From: Gammaproteobacteria bacterium
Lineage (GTDB): Bacteria; Pseudomonadota; Gammaproteobacteria; DSM-26407
Reading direction: 5' to 3'
Assembly (NCBI GenBank): GCA_028694565.1
Contig: JAQVKR010000001.1
Coordinates: 1 to 22,596 of the forward strand
Length of the DNA stretch: 22,596 bases
How positions within the stretch are numbered: position 1 is the stretch's first letter; each line of letters opens with the position of its first letter. The notes beneath the pieces are model-generated. The model was given only the letters and a program-made list of their open reading frames with translations, did not search any database and was not told the origin of the DNA. The position numbers were made by a program, and so were the translations under genes. Of the stretch, positions 20,771 to 22,596 are shown in pieces.

Positions 20771-21811
20771 ATGGGTGCGGTCGCCCGCTACGCCTACCTC
20801 AACGCGAGGGTCTCGGTGATGGCCGCCCGGCTGCTGCCCGAGGCCCAGATCGAGGCGCTCATCGATCAGCCCCTGCGCGAGGGGGCCGGCGTGCTCGCCG
20901 AGTCGGGGGTCGGCCTGGGGCTGGACGAGAGCGAAATCGAGCCGACGGTGCTCGAACAGGCCTGGCTGCTCTCCCTGCTCGAGGATCTGAAGGTGCTCGG
21001 CCGCTGCCTCAGCGGCAATGCCCGCGAGCTGCTCATCTACTGGATCCGGCGCTTCGAGCTCGGCAACCTGAAAGCCATCATCCGCGGCAAGATGGCCGGC
21101 AGCCCCGCCGCGGCCATCCGCGAGGAGCTGCTCGACCTCGGCTCCTTCACCACGCTCAGGCTGGAGCAGCTGCTGGCCACCGAGGACGTGGCCGAGCTGC
21201 TGCGCCTGCTGGAGGACACCCCCTACGGCGACATCGCCCGCCAGGCCCGCGCCGTGTTCGAGGAGCGGCACGACTCCTTCATGCTCGACGCGGCCCTGGA
21301 CCGGCGCTACTACGCCGGCCTGGCCAAGCGGGTGAAGGCCTTCCGCGGCGAGGATCGCCAGCATCTCGATCGCCTGCTGGGCGCCGTCATCGACCATGTC
21401 AACCTGGTCTGGCTGCTGCGCTACCGGCTCGCCTACAGCCTGCCGCCGGCGGAGACCTACTACCTGCTGGTGCAGGGCGGCTACCGCATTTCCGGCAGCG
21501 ACTGGCAGGAGCTGGCGCGGATGGGAAGCCTGCTCGAGGTGCTGGAGGCGCTGCCGCCCGGCCTGCACGAACTGCTGGACGGGGCGGATAGCGTCAGCGA
21601 GGTGCAGCTGCGACTGGAGCAGGAGAGCCACCGGATCGCCGAGAGCATCCTGACCCGCACGGCCTTCAACCTGGCCCGTGCGCTGGCCTACCTGGTGCTG
21701 CGGGAGAAGGAGATGCACCAGGTGCTGGCGGTGCTCAAGGGCCGCCGGCTCGGGTTGAGTCCGTCGCTGATCCGGTTCGCCGCCGGGTTCGCGGCCCTGG
21801 GCGCCGTTTAG
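20771..21811 (+). CDS. ntpC: V/A-type ATPase subunit C (rotor cap, d-like)
   Basis: This 346-residue, mostly helical protein has the length of the V-ATPase subunit C/AC39 family, which caps the membrane ring and joins it to the central shaft. Typical traits are the Tyr-rich helical repeats (RYAYLNARVSVMAARLL near the start; ELLIYWIRRFELGNLKAIIR; DHVNLVWLLRYRLAYSL; ETYYLLVQGGYRI). There are no signal peptide or membrane segments. It lies between a stalk subunit and subunit I, as in bacterial V/A-ATPase operons. The ATG follows the previous stop after 3 nt, so translation is likely coupled. Confidence 0.88.
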   Translation: MGAVARYAYLNARVSVMAARLLPEAQIEALIDQPLREGAGVLAESGVGLGLDESEIEPTVLEQAWLLSLLEDLKVLGRCLSGNARELLIYWIRRFELGNLKAIIRGKMAGSPAAAIREELLDLGSFTTLRLEQLLATEDVAELLRLLEDTPYGDIARQARAVFEERHDSFMLDAALDRRYYAGLAKRVKAFRGEDRQHLDRLLGAVIDHVNLVWLLRYRLAYSLPPAETYYLLVQGGYRISGSDWQELARMGSLLEVLEALPPGLHELLDGADSVSEVQLRLEQESHRIAESILTRTAFNLARALAYLVLREKEMHQVLAVLKGRRLGLSPSLIRFAAGFAALGAV

Positions 21812-21822
21812 GGAGACTGCCC

Positions 21823-22596
21823 ATGTTCCGGCCATTGCCCATGCAGCGGGTCACGCTCCAGGTGCTGCGCGAGGATGCGCCCCACGCCGCCCTGGTGCTG
21901 GCGGAAAACGGCCTGTTCGATCCCGAGCCCAGCCACAAGCTCGAGGAGCAGCTGCCCGAGGCGCCGAGCGAGCACTACCGCGAGCTCTACCGCAGCGCCC
22001 GTGCGCGGCTCGACAAGATTCTCGCCTGCTGCGGCCTGCTGCGGGAGGAGCCCCTCACCCGGACCCGGGTGGTGGAGGAGCGGGAGCTGGAGCAGGTCAA
22101 CGAACGGCTGGGCGAGCTGTGGCGGGAGCTGTCGGAAAAGGAGGAGCGGCTGCACCGCCTCCAGGAGGAGCGCAAGAGCGCCGAGCAGCTGCTCGGGACC
22201 CTGGACAAGTTCTCCAACCTGGACCTGGATCTGGGGCTGCTGCAGGGGCAGAAGCGGTTCCTCGACATCCACATCGGCACCCTGCCGTCGGCCAACCTGC
22301 AGCGCCTGAGCGAGGCGGCCGGGCTGGCGGGCTACTTCATGAAGCCGTTCCTCGAGAATGAGGAGACCGCCTACGTGGTGGTGGCGGGCCCCATGGGCCA
22401 GCAGCAGGAGGAGCTCAACCGCCTGCTCGAGGCGGCCGGATTCCACCCCCTGACCATCCCGGGGGAGTTCCGCGATCATCCAGAGAAGGTCCGCTCCGGC
22501 CTCGAGCAGCGCATCCGGCGCAACGAGGAGGAGTTCGCGGCGCTGGATCGCGAAATCCAGGTCCGGGCGGTGCGCTACCGCGACGAGCTCACCTAC
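21823..22596 (+). CDS. ntpI: V/A-type ATPase subunit I (partial, runs off the right edge)
   Basis: The visible 258 residues form the soluble N-terminal arm of subunit I (a-subunit type), which with the missing membrane half carries ions past the c-ring. Evidence includes the opening MFRPLPMQRVTLQVL, long coiled-coil helices (residues about 90-125, LEQVNERLGELWRELSEKEE) and a globular piece with HIGTLPSANLQRL and ETAYVVVAGP. A second coiled coil continues at the end of the window. Full-length relatives are about 600-700 residues, so roughly 350-450 residues are missing. GGGAGACTGCCC precedes the ATG, 11 nt after the subunit C stop. The ion (H+ or Na+) cannot be judged because the membrane part is absent. 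Confidence 0.85.
   Translation, partial: MFRPLPMQRVTLQVLREDAPHAALVLAENGLFDPEPSHKLEEQLPEAPSEHYRELYRSARARLDKILACCGLLREEPLTRTRVVEERELEQVNERLGELWRELSEKEERLHRLQEERKSAEQLLGTLDKFSNLDLDLGLLQGQKRFLDIHIGTLPSANLQRLSEAAGLAGYFMKPFLENEETAYVVVAGPMGQQQEELNRLLEAAGFHPLTIPGEFRDHPEKVRSGLEQRIRRNEEEFAALDREIQVRAVRYRDELTY

Overview
The window is high-GC DNA (about 70% by eye, with strong G/C at third codon positions). The gene content suggests a metabolically versatile gammaproteobacterium, possibly a Chromatiales/Ectothiorhodospiraceae-type sulfur or denitrifying lineage. That placement is inferred from protein families and GC content only. Almost all the DNA encodes anaerobic molybdenum/tungsten redox enzymes; the right end opens a V/A-type ATPase operon.

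Layout. (1) 1-2021, minus strand: moaA, then fdhD, then the first codons of a helix-turn-helix protein cut by the window edge. (2) 2022-2432: a divergent control region. It has a sigma-54-type promoter facing each way and a near-perfect palindrome with a second, degenerate copy between them. (3) 2433-6659, plus strand: a tungsten aldehyde oxidoreductase operon with a four-cluster ferredoxin subunit, the W-pterin subunit, an FAD/NAD(P)H subunit, a MoaD-like protein ending in GG, and a small unknown protein. (4) 6725-9049, minus strand: an isolated DMSO-reductase-superfamily molybdoenzyme whose codon use differs from its neighbours. (5) 9050-9397: a second control region with the same palindrome, the same degenerate partner and a near-consensus sigma-54 promoter. 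(6) 9398-20139, plus strand: a formate dehydrogenase locus. It encodes DUF3305, DUF3306, a multi-cluster ferredoxin, a TorD-like chaperone, a small Tat-signal protein, the catalytic alpha subunit (cysteine form), the Fe-S beta subunit and the cytochrome b gamma subunit. These are followed by a NarI/HdrE-like membrane cytochrome and an HdrD/DsrK-like protein. A 265-bp inverted-repeat element lies between the ferredoxin and TorD-like genes, and a 13-bp hairpin ends the locus. (7) 20447-22596: V/A-ATPase stalk subunit, subunit C, and the start of subunit I.

How the genes may work together. MoaA and MoaD supply molybdopterin. FdhD sulfurates the formate dehydrogenase cofactor, and the TorD-like protein guards the Tat-exported alpha subunit. 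The aldehyde and formate oxidoreductases are low-potential enzymes of linked oxidation states. The two control regions share one palindromic site, with a site copy about 97-105 bp upstream of each predicted sigma-54 -12 element. This implies that one enhancer-binding activator switches on cofactor synthesis, aldehyde oxidation and formate oxidation together. The HdrD/NarI-like pair offers a second membrane or thiol/disulfide exit for formate electrons. The shared regulon and the HdrDE-like extension are the two most interesting features; both are predictions from sequence.
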